64,000 nucleotides of DNA from Solirubrobacter sp963792915 (GTDB taxonomy: Bacteria; Actinomycetota; Thermoleophilia; Solirubrobacterales; Solirubrobacteraceae), in the NCBI GenBank assembly GCA_963792915.1, contig CAWBYD010000004.1, forward strand, positions 478,070 through 542,069, read 5' to 3'. Positions within the stretch are counted from its first letter, which is position 1; each line of letters begins with the position of its first letter. A program made the position numbers and the translations under genes. The notes beneath the pieces were generated by a model. It saw only the letters and a program-made list of their open reading frames with translations, had not been told where the DNA came from and searched no databases. Below are positions 1-7,822 of this stretch, piece by piece.

Positions 1-2
1 CG

Positions 3-293
3 AACACCGGCTCGTCGGCGTGGCTCCCCGGCGGCACGACGCCGGGCTCCGTCAACCTCGGCAGCCAGCTCGAGACGCCCGCCGGAAAGCAGCTCCAGCA
101 CGACTTCAGCCACCAACCGGTCGTGCCCGGCCGCACGCGGCCGATCCCTCCCGGCGCGACGGCGACGACGGTGCTCGACGTCCCCTCGCCCCCGCCCGGC
201 CGCTACCGGCTGACGCTGCAGATGGTCAGCGAGGGGGTCAAGTGGTTCGGGCCGAGCGCTCCCATCGACCTGACCGTGCAGGCCGCCGGCTGA
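3..293 (+). CDS. C-terminal fragment of a probable beta-sandwich protein (5' end outside window)
   Basis: An open frame enters from the window edge and stops with TGA at 291-293, leaving about 96 residues. The fragment is rich in Gly, Pro and Thr and ends in alternating hydrophobic strands (YRLTLQMV, then VKWFG, then IDLTV). This looks like the Ig-like or carbohydrate-binding beta-sandwich domain found at the C-terminus of actinobacterial sugar-cluster proteins. No catalytic motif is present in the visible part. It lies upstream of, and in the same direction as, a sugar-nucleotide operon, so a role in glycan assembly is plausible. The function is inferred from context only. Confidence 0.55.
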   Translation, partial: NTGSSAWLPGGTTPGSVNLGSQLETPAGKQLQHDFSHQPVVPGRTRPIPPGATATTVLDVPSPPPGRYRLTLQMVSEGVKWFGPSAPIDLTVQAAG

Positions 294-327
294 CAGCCGA
301 CGGGCGCGAGCGCCGTCAGAGGTCCGC

Positions 328-333
328 TAGGCT
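328..333 (+). promoter_or_regulatory. Putative -10 element (TAGGCT) of the sugar operon
   Basis: TAGGCT ends 7 nt before the GTG at 341, and no Shine-Dalgarno sequence lies between. The geometry matches other starts in this window and suggests a leaderless transcript for the transaldolase gene and the operon behind it. No convincing -35 was identified. Confidence 0.4.
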
Positions 334-340
334 GTCGGCG

Positions 341-1051
341 GTGTTCGACCGGATCTCTACCCGGATCTTTGCCGACGGCGCCGACCTCGACGGAATCCTA
401 CGGCTGGCAGCCGACCCTCACATCAGCGGCTTCACCACGAACCCGACGCTGATGTGGAAGGCGGGGCTTACGGAATACGCCGACTTTGCCGAGCGCCTGC
501 TGGAACGCATCACGAAGCACCCGATCTCGTTCGAGGTGTTCGCCGATGACGAGGCCGAGATCCGTCGCCAGGCGCGCAAGATCGCCGGCTGGGGCGGCAA
601 CGTCTATGTCAAGATCCCGGTGACGACGACGAGCGGCGAGTCGCTCGCTCCGCTCGTGCGCGAGCTGTCCGAGGACGGCGTCCAGATCAACGTGACCGCC
701 CTGTTCACGACCGCGCAGGTCGAGCTGATCACCGCGGCGGTTGCCGAGGGCGCGCCGAGCTACGTGTCGGTGTTCGCCGGGCGGATCGCCGACGCGGGCG
801 TAGATCCGGTGCCGATCATGGCCCGCTCGGTTGAGATCCTCACCGCCGCGCCGCGCGCGGAGCTCATCTGGGCCAGCCCCCGCGAGGTGCTCAACGTCGT
901 CCAGGCCGACCAGGTCGGCTGCCACATCATCACGATGACGCACGACCTGCTGAAGAAGCTGGACTCGCTCGGCAAGAACCTCGATCAGTTCTCGTTGGAG
1001 ACCGTCCAGATGTTCCGCCGCGACGCCATCGCCGCGGGGTTCACGCTCTAA
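341..1051 (+). CDS. Transaldolase-like (TalC/FSA-type) aldolase
   Basis: This 236-residue protein has the short transaldolase/fructose-6-phosphate aldolase length. It keeps the TNP motif (residues 33-35) and the Schiff-base lysine in YVKIPVT (about K91). A later TLF-like segment (VTALFTTAQ) and SVFAGRIADAG match the barrel strands of the family. The family cleaves or transfers dihydroxyacetone units on sugar phosphates in the cytoplasm. The GTG at 341 was chosen because the homologous region begins there and a -10-like hexamer lies just upstream. The open frame extends further left, but that part does not look like transaldolase. It heads an operon with a heptose-kinase-type gene, so it may act on a C7 sugar phosphate such as sedoheptulose 7-phosphate. 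That substrate is inference. Confidence 0.85.
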   Translation: MFDRISTRIFADGADLDGILRLAADPHISGFTTNPTLMWKAGLTEYADFAERLLERITKHPISFEVFADDEAEIRRQARKIAGWGGNVYVKIPVTTTSGESLAPLVRELSEDGVQINVTALFTTAQVELITAAVAEGAPSYVSVFAGRIADAGVDPVPIMARSVEILTAAPRAELIWASPREVLNVVQADQVGCHIITMTHDLLKKLDSLGKNLDQFSLETVQMFRRDAIAAGFTL

Positions 1052-1056
1052 GCACC

Positions 1057-2025
1057 ATGCGACGCGCGCTTGTCACCGGCGGTGCCGGGTTCATCGGCAG
1101 CACGCTCGCCGACCGGCTCGCGGCCGACGGCGTCGAGGTCGTCGTGCTCGATGACTTCCGCACGGGCCGCCGCGAGTTCGTCGCCGACCTGCTCGAGCGC
1201 GAGCATGCGACCCTCGTGGAGGGCGACGTGCTCGATCCCGACGCGCTCGAGCAGGCGATGCGGGGGGTCGACACGGTATTCCATCTGCAGGCCAACGCCG
1301 ATGTACGCCACGGCCTCGCGCATCCGCAGAAAGACCTCGAGCAGAACACGATCGCGACCTCCAACGTGCTTGAGGCGATGCGCGCGGAGGGTGCCCGGCG
1401 GATCGTCTTCTCGTCCACCGGCTCCGTGTACGGCGAGCCGAAGACGTTCCCGACGCCGGAGGACGAGGCGTTCCCGGTCCAGACCTCGCTGTATGCCGCT
1501 TCGAAGCTGGCCGGCGAGGGCATGATCGCCGCCTACTGCCACGGCTACGGCTTCACCGGGATCGTCTACCGCTTCGTCTCGATCCTCGGCGAGCGTTACA
1601 CGCACGGCCACGTCTTCGATTTCTACCGCGCCCTCAAGCGCGACCCGGCGCGTCTGCGCGTGCTGGGCGACGGGCGCCAGACCAAGTCCTATCTCTATGT
1701 GCAGGACTGCGTGGACGGCATCCTCACCGGTCTCGCTGCGACCGAGGGTCCGGGGTTCGAGGTCTACAACCTCGGCGCGGACGAGGTGCTGGTGGTCAAC
1801 GACTCGGTCGCGCGCATCACGGCGCGCCTGCGCCTCTCGCCCGAGATCGAGCACACTGGCGGCGCGCGCGGCTGGGCCGGCGACAGCCCGCTCATCCACC
1901 TCGACTGCTCGAAGATCCGCGCGCTCGGCTGGCGTCCGAGCCTGTCGATCGGCGAAGCGATCGACCGCACGCTGGACTGGTTCGAGGCGCATCCCGAGAT
2001 CGTCCTGGAGACAAGCCCCGCATGA
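1057..2025 (+). CDS. NAD-dependent nucleotide-sugar epimerase/dehydratase (extended SDR)
   Basis: 322 residues. The N-terminal Rossmann motif is TGGAGFIGS (residues 7-15). The catalytic set comprises SSTGS (about 119-123) and Y146-x3-K150 (YAASK), as in UDP-glucose 4-epimerase and GDP-mannose dehydratase relatives. The C-terminal half has the sugar-binding segment (GDGRQTKSYLYVQD). It probably epimerises or dehydrates a nucleotide-linked sugar for a surface glycan. It starts 5 nt after the transaldolase stop and overlaps the following kinase gene by 4 nt (ATGA), so it is in the same operon. The exact substrate cannot be read from the sequence. Confidence 0.85.
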   Translation: MRRALVTGGAGFIGSTLADRLAADGVEVVVLDDFRTGRREFVADLLEREHATLVEGDVLDPDALEQAMRGVDTVFHLQANADVRHGLAHPQKDLEQNTIATSNVLEAMRAEGARRIVFSSTGSVYGEPKTFPTPEDEAFPVQTSLYAASKLAGEGMIAAYCHGYGFTGIVYRFVSILGERYTHGHVFDFYRALKRDPARLRVLGDGRQTKSYLYVQDCVDGILTGLAATEGPGFEVYNLGADEVLVVNDSVARITARLRLSPEIEHTGGARGWAGDSPLIHLDCSKIRALGWRPSLSIGEAIDRTLDWFEAHPEIVLETSPA

Positions 2026-3008
2026 GCGTCATCTTCTCCCGTGCCCCGCTGCGCCTGAGCCTCGGCGGAGGGGGAACCGACCTGCCGTCGTACTACACGC
2101 GCCGAGGCGGATTTCTGATCGGCGGCGCGATCGACAAGTACATCTACCTGATCACCCACACGGTGTTCCAGCGCCGCTACAGGATGAAGTACGCGGAGTT
2201 CGAGGAGGTCGACCACCCGTCGGAGATCCGCCATCCGATTCTGCGCGAGACGCTGTGCCGCCATTGGAACGGAGCGCCGCTGGAGATCGCGTCGATCGCC
2301 GACGTCCCCGCCGGCACGGGCATGGGGTCCTCCGGCGCTTACACGGTAAATGTGCTCAAGGCGCTCGCACTGGCCAAGGGCATGGCGACGACGCCGGGCC
2401 GTCTCGCCGAGCAGGCGTGCGAGATCGAGATCGACGTGCTCAAGGAGCCGGTCGGCAAGCAGGACCAGTACGTCTCGGCGCACGGCGGCATCTGCGCGTA
2501 CACGTTCAACCCGGACGGCTCAGTGGACGTCGAGCCGCTCGAGTTCTCGCAGGACACGCTGACGAAGCTGCGCAACAACTTCCTGCTGTTCTTTACGGGT
2601 GATGCGCGCAGCGCGTCGAAGGTGCTCGCGGATCAGGTGGAGCGAACCGAGTCCGACGACGACGAGATGCTCGCGAACCTGGACCGGACGAAGGAGATTG
2701 GTCTCAAGAGCCGCGGGCTGCTGGAATCCGGCGACCTCGACGCCTACGGCGAGCTCATGCACGAGCACTGGGAGAACAAGCGCCGGCGCTCGCCGGGGAT
2801 GGTCAACCAGCGCATCGACACCCTGTACACGCTGGCGCGACGCGCGGGCGCGATCGGCGGCAAGCTGGTCGGCGCGGGCGGTGGCGGCTTCCTGCTCGTC
2901 TACGCGCACCACCCCGAGGACGTCCGCCAGGCGATGGCGGCGGCGGAAGCGCCCGAGCTGCCGTTCGACTTCGAGTTCCAAGGTTGCTCGGGCAACGTGT
3001 ACGCATGA
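2022..3008 (+). CDS. hddA: GHMP-family sugar kinase, HddA type
   Basis: 328 residues with the GHMP layout. The N-terminal strand RAPLRLSLGGGGTDLP is followed by the ATP-binding glycine loop PAGTGMGSSGA (residues 96-106). The C-terminal motif GKLVGAGGGGFLL is also present. The opening sequence and length closely resemble D-glycero-alpha-D-manno-heptose 7-phosphate kinase (HddA), which phosphorylates C1 ahead of GDP-heptose formation. An HddC-like nucleotidyltransferase ends the same operon, which supports a GDP-activated sugar route. L-fucose/fucokinase-like relatives use other substrates, so heptose is likely but not proven. ATGA overlaps on both sides indicate translational coupling. Confidence 0.8.
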   Translation: MSVIFSRAPLRLSLGGGGTDLPSYYTRRGGFLIGGAIDKYIYLITHTVFQRRYRMKYAEFEEVDHPSEIRHPILRETLCRHWNGAPLEIASIADVPAGTGMGSSGAYTVNVLKALALAKGMATTPGRLAEQACEIEIDVLKEPVGKQDQYVSAHGGICAYTFNPDGSVDVEPLEFSQDTLTKLRNNFLLFFTGDARSASKVLADQVERTESDDDEMLANLDRTKEIGLKSRGLLESGDLDAYGELMHEHWENKRRRSPGMVNQRIDTLYTLARRAGAIGGKLVGAGGGGFLLVYAHHPEDVRQAMAAAEAPELPFDFEFQGCSGNVYA

Positions 3009-4024
3009 GCACACCGTTGCGCGTCGCGGTCGCCGGCTGCGGCCTCATCGGCGGCAAGCGGGCGCAGGCACTCGGTGACAGCGGCGAGGTGGTCGGCGCC
3101 TACGACGTCGTGTCCGAGGCCGCGCAGCAGCTCGCCGCCGAGTACGGCGGCGAGGCCGTGAGCAGCTACGACGCCCTGCTGGCGCTGCGCCCCGACGTGG
3201 TGGTCGTCGCGACCAGCCACGACTCGCTCGCCGGCCTGGCCGAGCGTGCGCTCCAGGACGGGGCGCACGTGCTCGTGGAGAAGCCGGCGGCCCTCGGCGT
3301 GGCCGAGGTCGAGGCGCTCGCCGCCGCGGCCGAGGTGGCCGGCCGCCGCGTCAAGGTCGGCTTCAACCACCGCTTCTACCCCGGCATCGCGCGCGCCATC
3401 ACGGAGGCGCGCTCGGGTGAGCACGGGGACATCCTGCACCTGCGCGCGCGCTACGGGCACGGCGGGCGCGCCGGGTACGACCGCGAGTGGCGCGCGCAGC
3501 CGGAGCGGTCCGGCGGCGGCGAGATCATCGACCAGGGCATGCACCTGCTCGACCTCAGCCACTGGCTGTTCGGGCCCCTGCCGCTGCACAGCGCACTGCT
3601 GCGTACCCAGTTCTGGGACACGCCGGTGGATGACAACGCCGCACTGCTGCTTGGCGAGGCGGACTCGCGGACGGCGCCATGGGCGATGCTCCACGTCGCA
3701 TGGACCGAGTGGAAGAACATGTTCTCGCTCGAGATCTACTGCCGCAACGCGAAGCTGCAGCTGGACGGGCTGGCGCGCTCCTACGGGCCGCAGACGCTGA
3801 CCACTTACCGCATGAAGCCCGAGCTCGGGCCTCCCGACGTCGAGACGCTCACGTATCCCGACGACGATCCGTCGTGGACCGCGGAGTGGGCGCACTTCGT
3901 CAACGCGATCGCCGACGGCTCACCGCTGCTGGGGGACCTCGCCGACGCGCACTACGCGTGGTCGGTGGTCGAGGAGGCCTACCGGCGCACGGGCTACGGC
4001 GCCGCGCGCGCAGGGCTGGGTTGA
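3005..4024 (+). CDS. Gfo/Idh/MocA-family oxidoreductase
   Basis: 339 residues. The N-terminal dinucleotide-binding loop GCGLIGGK (residues 11-18) and the family EKP motif (92-94) are present. The C-terminal alpha/beta domain includes HRFYPG and IIDQGMHLLDL, where the catalytic-type Asp and His of the family sit. Such enzymes oxidise or reduce hydroxyls on sugars or nucleotide sugars with NAD(P). It is coupled to the kinase by a 4-nt overlap and to the next SDR gene by a one-base TGATG overlap, so it belongs to the same glycan operon. The precise sugar is unknown. Confidence 0.85.
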   Translation: MSTPLRVAVAGCGLIGGKRAQALGDSGEVVGAYDVVSEAAQQLAAEYGGEAVSSYDALLALRPDVVVVATSHDSLAGLAERALQDGAHVLVEKPAALGVAEVEALAAAAEVAGRRVKVGFNHRFYPGIARAITEARSGEHGDILHLRARYGHGGRAGYDREWRAQPERSGGGEIIDQGMHLLDLSHWLFGPLPLHSALLRTQFWDTPVDDNAALLLGEADSRTAPWAMLHVAWTEWKNMFSLEIYCRNAKLQLDGLARSYGPQTLTTYRMKPELGPPDVETLTYPDDDPSWTAEWAHFVNAIADGSPLLGDLADAHYAWSVVEEAYRRTGYGAARAGLG

Positions 4025-4830
4025 TGGCAGGCCGCGTCCTGGTGACCGGCGGATCGATGGGCATCGGCGCGGCGTGTGCGCGGCGCCTGGCGAGCGACGG
4101 CTGGACCGTCGTCGTGGCCGCCCGCGGCCGCGAGCCGCTCGATGCGACGGTTGCCGCGCTCGACGGGGACGGCCACGAGAGCCTGGTGCTGGATGTCGGC
4201 GACGTGGCCGCGTGGGAGGCGGCGCGGCCCGCGCTCGAGTCCGTCGACGCGCTCGTGCACGCCGCGGCGGTGATGGGGCCGATCGGCCCGGCCGAGGAGA
4301 TCGATCCGGTCGCGTTCCTCGACGTGCTGCGCATCAACGTGCTGGGGACGTTCCTCGCCGTGCGCACCTGCCTGCCGGCGCTGCGGGCGACGGACGGCCC
4401 GATCGTGGCCTTCTCCGGTGGTGGCGCCACCGGCCCGCTGCCGCGCTATGACGCCTACGCGACGTCCAAAGCGGCGACGGTGCGCCTGGTCGAAAACCTC
4501 GCCGCCGACGGCGTCCGCATCAACGCTGTCGCGCCGGGTTTTGTGGCGACGCGCATGCACGAGGCGACGCTCGCCGCCGGCCCTGAGAGCGCGGGCGCCG
4601 ACTACCATGCGCGGACGCTCGACGACCTCGAGCGTGGCGGCACGCCACCGGACGTTGCTGCCGAGCTCGTCGCGTTCCTGCTGTCGGAAGACGCGCGCGG
4701 CATCTCCGGGCGGCTCATCTCCGCCCCGTGGGATCCTTGGCGCGAGCCCGAGTTCCAAGCCCGGTTGCGGAGCGAGCGCGACCTCGCGACGATCCGGCGC
4801 ATAGACGAGCAGTTCTTCACCACGGCATGA
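4024..4830 (+). CDS. Classical short-chain dehydrogenase/reductase
   Basis: 268 residues with the cofactor motif TGGSMGIG (8-15), the structural NxxG-like region (HAAAVMGPIG) and the catalytic Y145-x3-K149 (YATSK). The VAPGFVATRMH segment after the active site is typical of classical SDRs. It probably acts on a sugar ring or side chain together with the preceding Gfo/Idh enzyme. The start codon shares one base with the preceding stop, and the stop overlaps the next ATG by 4 nt. No feature identifies the substrate. Confidence 0.85.
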   Translation: MAGRVLVTGGSMGIGAACARRLASDGWTVVVAARGREPLDATVAALDGDGHESLVLDVGDVAAWEAARPALESVDALVHAAAVMGPIGPAEEIDPVAFLDVLRINVLGTFLAVRTCLPALRATDGPIVAFSGGGATGPLPRYDAYATSKAATVRLVENLAADGVRINAVAPGFVATRMHEATLAAGPESAGADYHARTLDDLERGGTPPDVAAELVAFLLSEDARGISGRLISAPWDPWREPEFQARLRSERDLATIRRIDEQFFTTA

Positions 4831-5669
4831 CCCTCCTCAAGCAGCCACCGTCGGGTGCCGCGAGCGAGCCTGCGTTCACCGCGTACGCGCAATGCTTGGA
4901 CGTCAACTGGTCGGACGACCTCGAGGCGCTCCACGAGGAGTCCAGCCGTGACCACTTCATCGATGTGTGGACGCGGCGCGCGCTGCTCGAGTCGGTGCTC
5001 GACCGCCTGCCGGCGGATGGCGTCGTGGTGGACGCCGGCTGCTCGAGCGGCTACCTGCTGGAGGATCTGCGCCGCGCGCGCCCCGCCGCCGAACTGATCG
5101 GCGTGGATCTCGTGGCGGCCGGGCTGCGGCGCGCGCACGCCAGCGTCCCGGATGCGCGACTGCTGCTCGCCGACGTGGGCGAGCTGCCGCTGCACGACGC
5201 GGTGGCGGACGCTGTGGTATCGGCGAACCTGCTCGAACACGTGCCCCACGACATCGGTGCGCTGGCCGAATTTCGCCGCGTGTTGCGACCCGGCGGCCTG
5301 GCGGCGCTCGTCGTCCCCGCCGGCCCCGGAACTTACGACTATTACGACCGTTTTCTCGGTCATGAACGCCGCTATGGTCGAGGCGAGCTGTCCGCGAAGG
5401 CCCGTGACGCCGGCTTCGAGGTCGTCCGCGAGGCGTTCCTCGGCTCAGTGATCTACCCCGCTTTCTGGATCGTGAAGAAGCGCAATCGCCGCAACCATCC
5501 CAACCCATCCCCCGAGCAGATGCGAGCGCTTGTCGAGGCCAATATCGCCCGTACCCGCGACTCCCGCCTCGGTGCGCTGACGACCCGCCTCGAGCGCGCG
5601 CTGCTGGCGCGCAACGTCGTGATCCCATTCGGTATCCGCAACCTGACAGTCCTGCGGAGGCCCGCATGA
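4827..5669 (+). CDS. Class I SAM-dependent methyltransferase
   Basis: 280 residues. Motif I is DAGCSSG (69-75) in a class I Rossmann fold. It is followed by GVDLVAAGL, a post-motif acidic strand, SANLLEHVPHD and RVLRPGG, the usual Methyltransf_11/23 order. The C-terminal tail of about 80 residues (YYDRFLGHERRY onward) resembles that of another methyltransferase in this window at 13122-13886 (GHYRRYSVWRL), suggesting related substrates such as a lipid- or glycan-linked acceptor. It sits inside the sugar operon with 4-nt overlaps on both sides. Confidence 0.8.
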   Translation: MTLLKQPPSGAASEPAFTAYAQCLDVNWSDDLEALHEESSRDHFIDVWTRRALLESVLDRLPADGVVVDAGCSSGYLLEDLRRARPAAELIGVDLVAAGLRRAHASVPDARLLLADVGELPLHDAVADAVVSANLLEHVPHDIGALAEFRRVLRPGGLAALVVPAGPGTYDYYDRFLGHERRYGRGELSAKARDAGFEVVREAFLGSVIYPAFWIVKKRNRRNHPNPSPEQMRALVEANIARTRDSRLGALTTRLERALLARNVVIPFGIRNLTVLRRPA

Positions 5670-6649
5670 GCCTGCTGTCGATCGTGATCCCCGCCTATAA
5701 CGAGGAGGCGAACATCGGCCGCGTCTACGACCGCATGACGACGGTGCTGGACGCGCTCGGAATGGAGTGGGAGATCATCTTCGCCGTCGACCCGTGCACG
5801 GATCGTACGGAGGAGCTCATCCTCGCGCTGCGTGAGGAGGACCCGCGCATCAAGATGCTGCGGTTCTCGCGGCGCTTCGGGCAGCCGGCGGCGACGCTCG
5901 CCGGCCTCGAGGCGTCGCGGGGGGATGCGGTGCTGGTCATCGACTGCGACCTCCAGGACCCGCCGGAGCTGATCCCCGATCTCGTGGCGCGCTGGCGCGA
6001 GGGGTTCGACGTTGTCTACGCCCAGCGCCGCACCCGCGAGGGCGAAACGCTCCCCAAGCGCATCGTCGCCGCCGCCGGCTACCGCGTGATCAAGCGGATC
6101 GGCGAGGTCGAGATCCCGCCCAACACTGGCGACTTCCGGCTCATGAGCCGGCGCGTCGTCGACCATGTCGTCGCTCTCAACGAGGCCCACGGCTTCCTGC
6201 GCGGGCTTGTCGCGCTCGTTGGCTTCAAGCAGACGGCGGTGCTCTACGACCGTGACCCGCGGCACGCCGGGGCGAGCAAGTACAACCGCTTCCTCGGGTC
6301 GATCCTGATCGGCATGAACGGCGTGGTGAGCTTCTCGCGCTATCCGCTGCAGCTCATCTCGATCGTGGGACTGTTCTCGTCGCTGTTCGCCTTCATGCTC
6401 GCCGTCGGCTACCTGGTCGCCAAGATCGTCGGCGTCGGGTTCCCGATCGGCAACCCGACGATCGTGATCGTCGTGTCGCTGTTCAGCGGCATCCAGTTGC
6501 TCAGCCTCGGGATCATGGGCGAGTACGTCGGGCGCATCTACGACGAAGTCAAGCGCCGCCCGAAATACATCGTCGAGACCGCGCACGGGCTCGAGGCGCC
6601 GGAGTCACCGCTGGTGGCGACGACTCACGACCTGCACGACGCGCAGTGA
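5666..6649 (+). CDS. Family 2 glycosyltransferase, GtrB/DPM1-like, with two C-terminal membrane helices
   Basis: 327 residues. The N-terminal GT-A domain starts with IVIPAYNEE and carries the metal-binding D93-x-D95 in DCDLQDPPE. Two hydrophobic helices (about 232-256 and 266-292) follow, as in GtrB enzymes that move a sugar from its nucleotide to undecaprenyl phosphate on the cytoplasmic face. A GtrA-family protein (a candidate flippase partner) is encoded convergently at 7350-7802. That pairing supports a lipid-carrier glycosylation pathway. Coupled to its neighbours by 4-nt overlaps. Confidence 0.85.
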   Translation: MSLLSIVIPAYNEEANIGRVYDRMTTVLDALGMEWEIIFAVDPCTDRTEELILALREEDPRIKMLRFSRRFGQPAATLAGLEASRGDAVLVIDCDLQDPPELIPDLVARWREGFDVVYAQRRTREGETLPKRIVAAAGYRVIKRIGEVEIPPNTGDFRLMSRRVVDHVVALNEAHGFLRGLVALVGFKQTAVLYDRDPRHAGASKYNRFLGSILIGMNGVVSFSRYPLQLISIVGLFSSLFAFMLAVGYLVAKIVGVGFPIGNPTIVIVVSLFSGIQLLSLGIMGEYVGRIYDEVKRRPKYIVETAHGLEAPESPLVATTHDLHDAQ

Positions 6650-7347
6650 CCCTGTTGCCTGTCTGCATTCTGGCCGGCGGATTGGGGACACGACTGGGCG
6701 GGATCGTCGCCGACACCCCCAAGCCGCTGCTGGAGGTCGCCGGAGAGCCGTTCCTGCGTCATCAGCTGCGGCTGCTGCGGCACTATGGCGCGTCCGAGAT
6801 CGTCATCTGCGTCGGCTACCGCGGCGAACGGATCGAAGCGGTTCTGGGCGACGGTGCGGATCTCGGTCTGACCGTCCGCTACGTCTACGACGGCCCGGAG
6901 CTGCGCGGCACCGCGGGCGCGATCCGCGGTGCCGAAAAGCTCCTCGGTGAGGCGTTCCTCGTCCTTTACGGAGATACCTACCTGCGCATCGACTACGCGG
7001 AGGTCCAGCGGGCCTTCGAGGCCTCGGGCCTGCCGGCCCTGATGACGGTGTTGCGCAACGAAGGCCGGTGGGACACGAGCAACGTGCGCCTCGAGGACGG
7101 GCGGGCGTTCTATGACAAGCGCCACCCGACGCCGGACATGGCCTGGATCGACTACGGGCTCGGCGTCCTGCGGGCGAACGCGCTCGACGCCGCGGGTCCC
7201 GATGAGCCGGACCTGGTGGCCGTGTATCACGAGCTGTCCAAGCGCGGCGAGCTGGCCGCGTACATGGCCACGGAACGCTTCTACGAGATCGGGACGCCCG
7301 ACGCCCTGGCCGAGACGGACGCCTTCCTGCGAGCGCACGCCCCGTGA
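6646..7347 (+). CDS. Sugar-phosphate nucleotidyltransferase, HddC-like
   Basis: 233 residues. The signature LAGGLGTRL (9-17) and the PKPLLEVAG segment are those of nucleotidyl transferases that join a sugar 1-phosphate to NTP. GDTYLRID supplies the metal-binding Asp. The short length and lack of a C-terminal hexapeptide domain fit the HddC/GmhB-partner type (D-glycero-D-manno-heptose 1-phosphate guanylyltransferase). With the HddA-like kinase upstream this predicts production of a GDP-sugar. The start is GTG overlapping the preceding TGA by 4 nt. It ends the operon, 2 bp from the stop of the convergent GtrA-like gene. Confidence 0.8.
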   Translation: MTLLPVCILAGGLGTRLGGIVADTPKPLLEVAGEPFLRHQLRLLRHYGASEIVICVGYRGERIEAVLGDGADLGLTVRYVYDGPELRGTAGAIRGAEKLLGEAFLVLYGDTYLRIDYAEVQRAFEASGLPALMTVLRNEGRWDTSNVRLEDGRAFYDKRHPTPDMAWIDYGLGVLRANALDAAGPDEPDLVAVYHELSKRGELAAYMATERFYEIGTPDALAETDAFLRAHAP

Positions 7348-7349
7348 CG

Positions 7350-7802
7350 TCAGCCTCCAGAGTGGAAGATGCGGCCGCGGAGTACCAGGAAATTGAGCGC
7401 GGCGAGCGAGCAGGCCGTCGCCAGGTACACGGGCGTCACCGGCAGATCGAGGGCGCCGGGCAGGATCGACGTCGAGAGCGCCGTCAACGTGTACTGGATC
7501 GCCGCCACCACCAGGTAGCGGCCGACCTGCGCATGCACGCTGAGCGCGAACTCCTCGTGATGCACCCACACGAACACCCGCTGCAAGGTGAAGTGCGCGG
7601 TCAGGCCGGTGAGCGTGCCGATGATCAGCGCGAGCTGGAACGGGACGCCGAAGACCTCGTGCAGAACCGTCGTCGTCGTCAGGTAGATCAGCGCAACCGT
7701 GCCACCCGCGATCGCGAAGCGAAGCCCTTCGCCGATCACTCCCGATTCCGGGGAGCGCAGGTGGTGCACGCGCCCGCTGATCGTCTTCTTGGGCGCAGCC
7801 AC
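7350..7802 (-). CDS. GtrA-like membrane protein
   Basis: 150 residues with four predicted transmembrane segments. It opens with a short basic tail and then the family pattern RFAIAGGTVALIYLTTTTVL. The motif NFLVLRGRIF near the C-terminus matches the N-x(3)-R-x-W/F-x-F end of GtrA proteins. GtrA members are thought to flip or present undecaprenyl-phosphate-linked sugars. The GtrB-like gene at 5666-6649 is a natural partner, although transcribed from the other strand. The GTG start at 7802 is only 20 bp from the divergent GTG at 7823. Confidence 0.8.
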   Translation of the reverse strand: MAAPKKTISGRVHHLRSPESGVIGEGLRFAIAGGTVALIYLTTTTVLHEVFGVPFQLALIIGTLTGLTAHFTLQRVFVWVHHEEFALSVHAQVGRYLVVAAIQYTLTALSTSILPGALDLPVTPVYLATACSLAALNFLVLRGRIFHSGG

Positions 7803-7822
7803 GCGTTAACAGGCTATACGGC

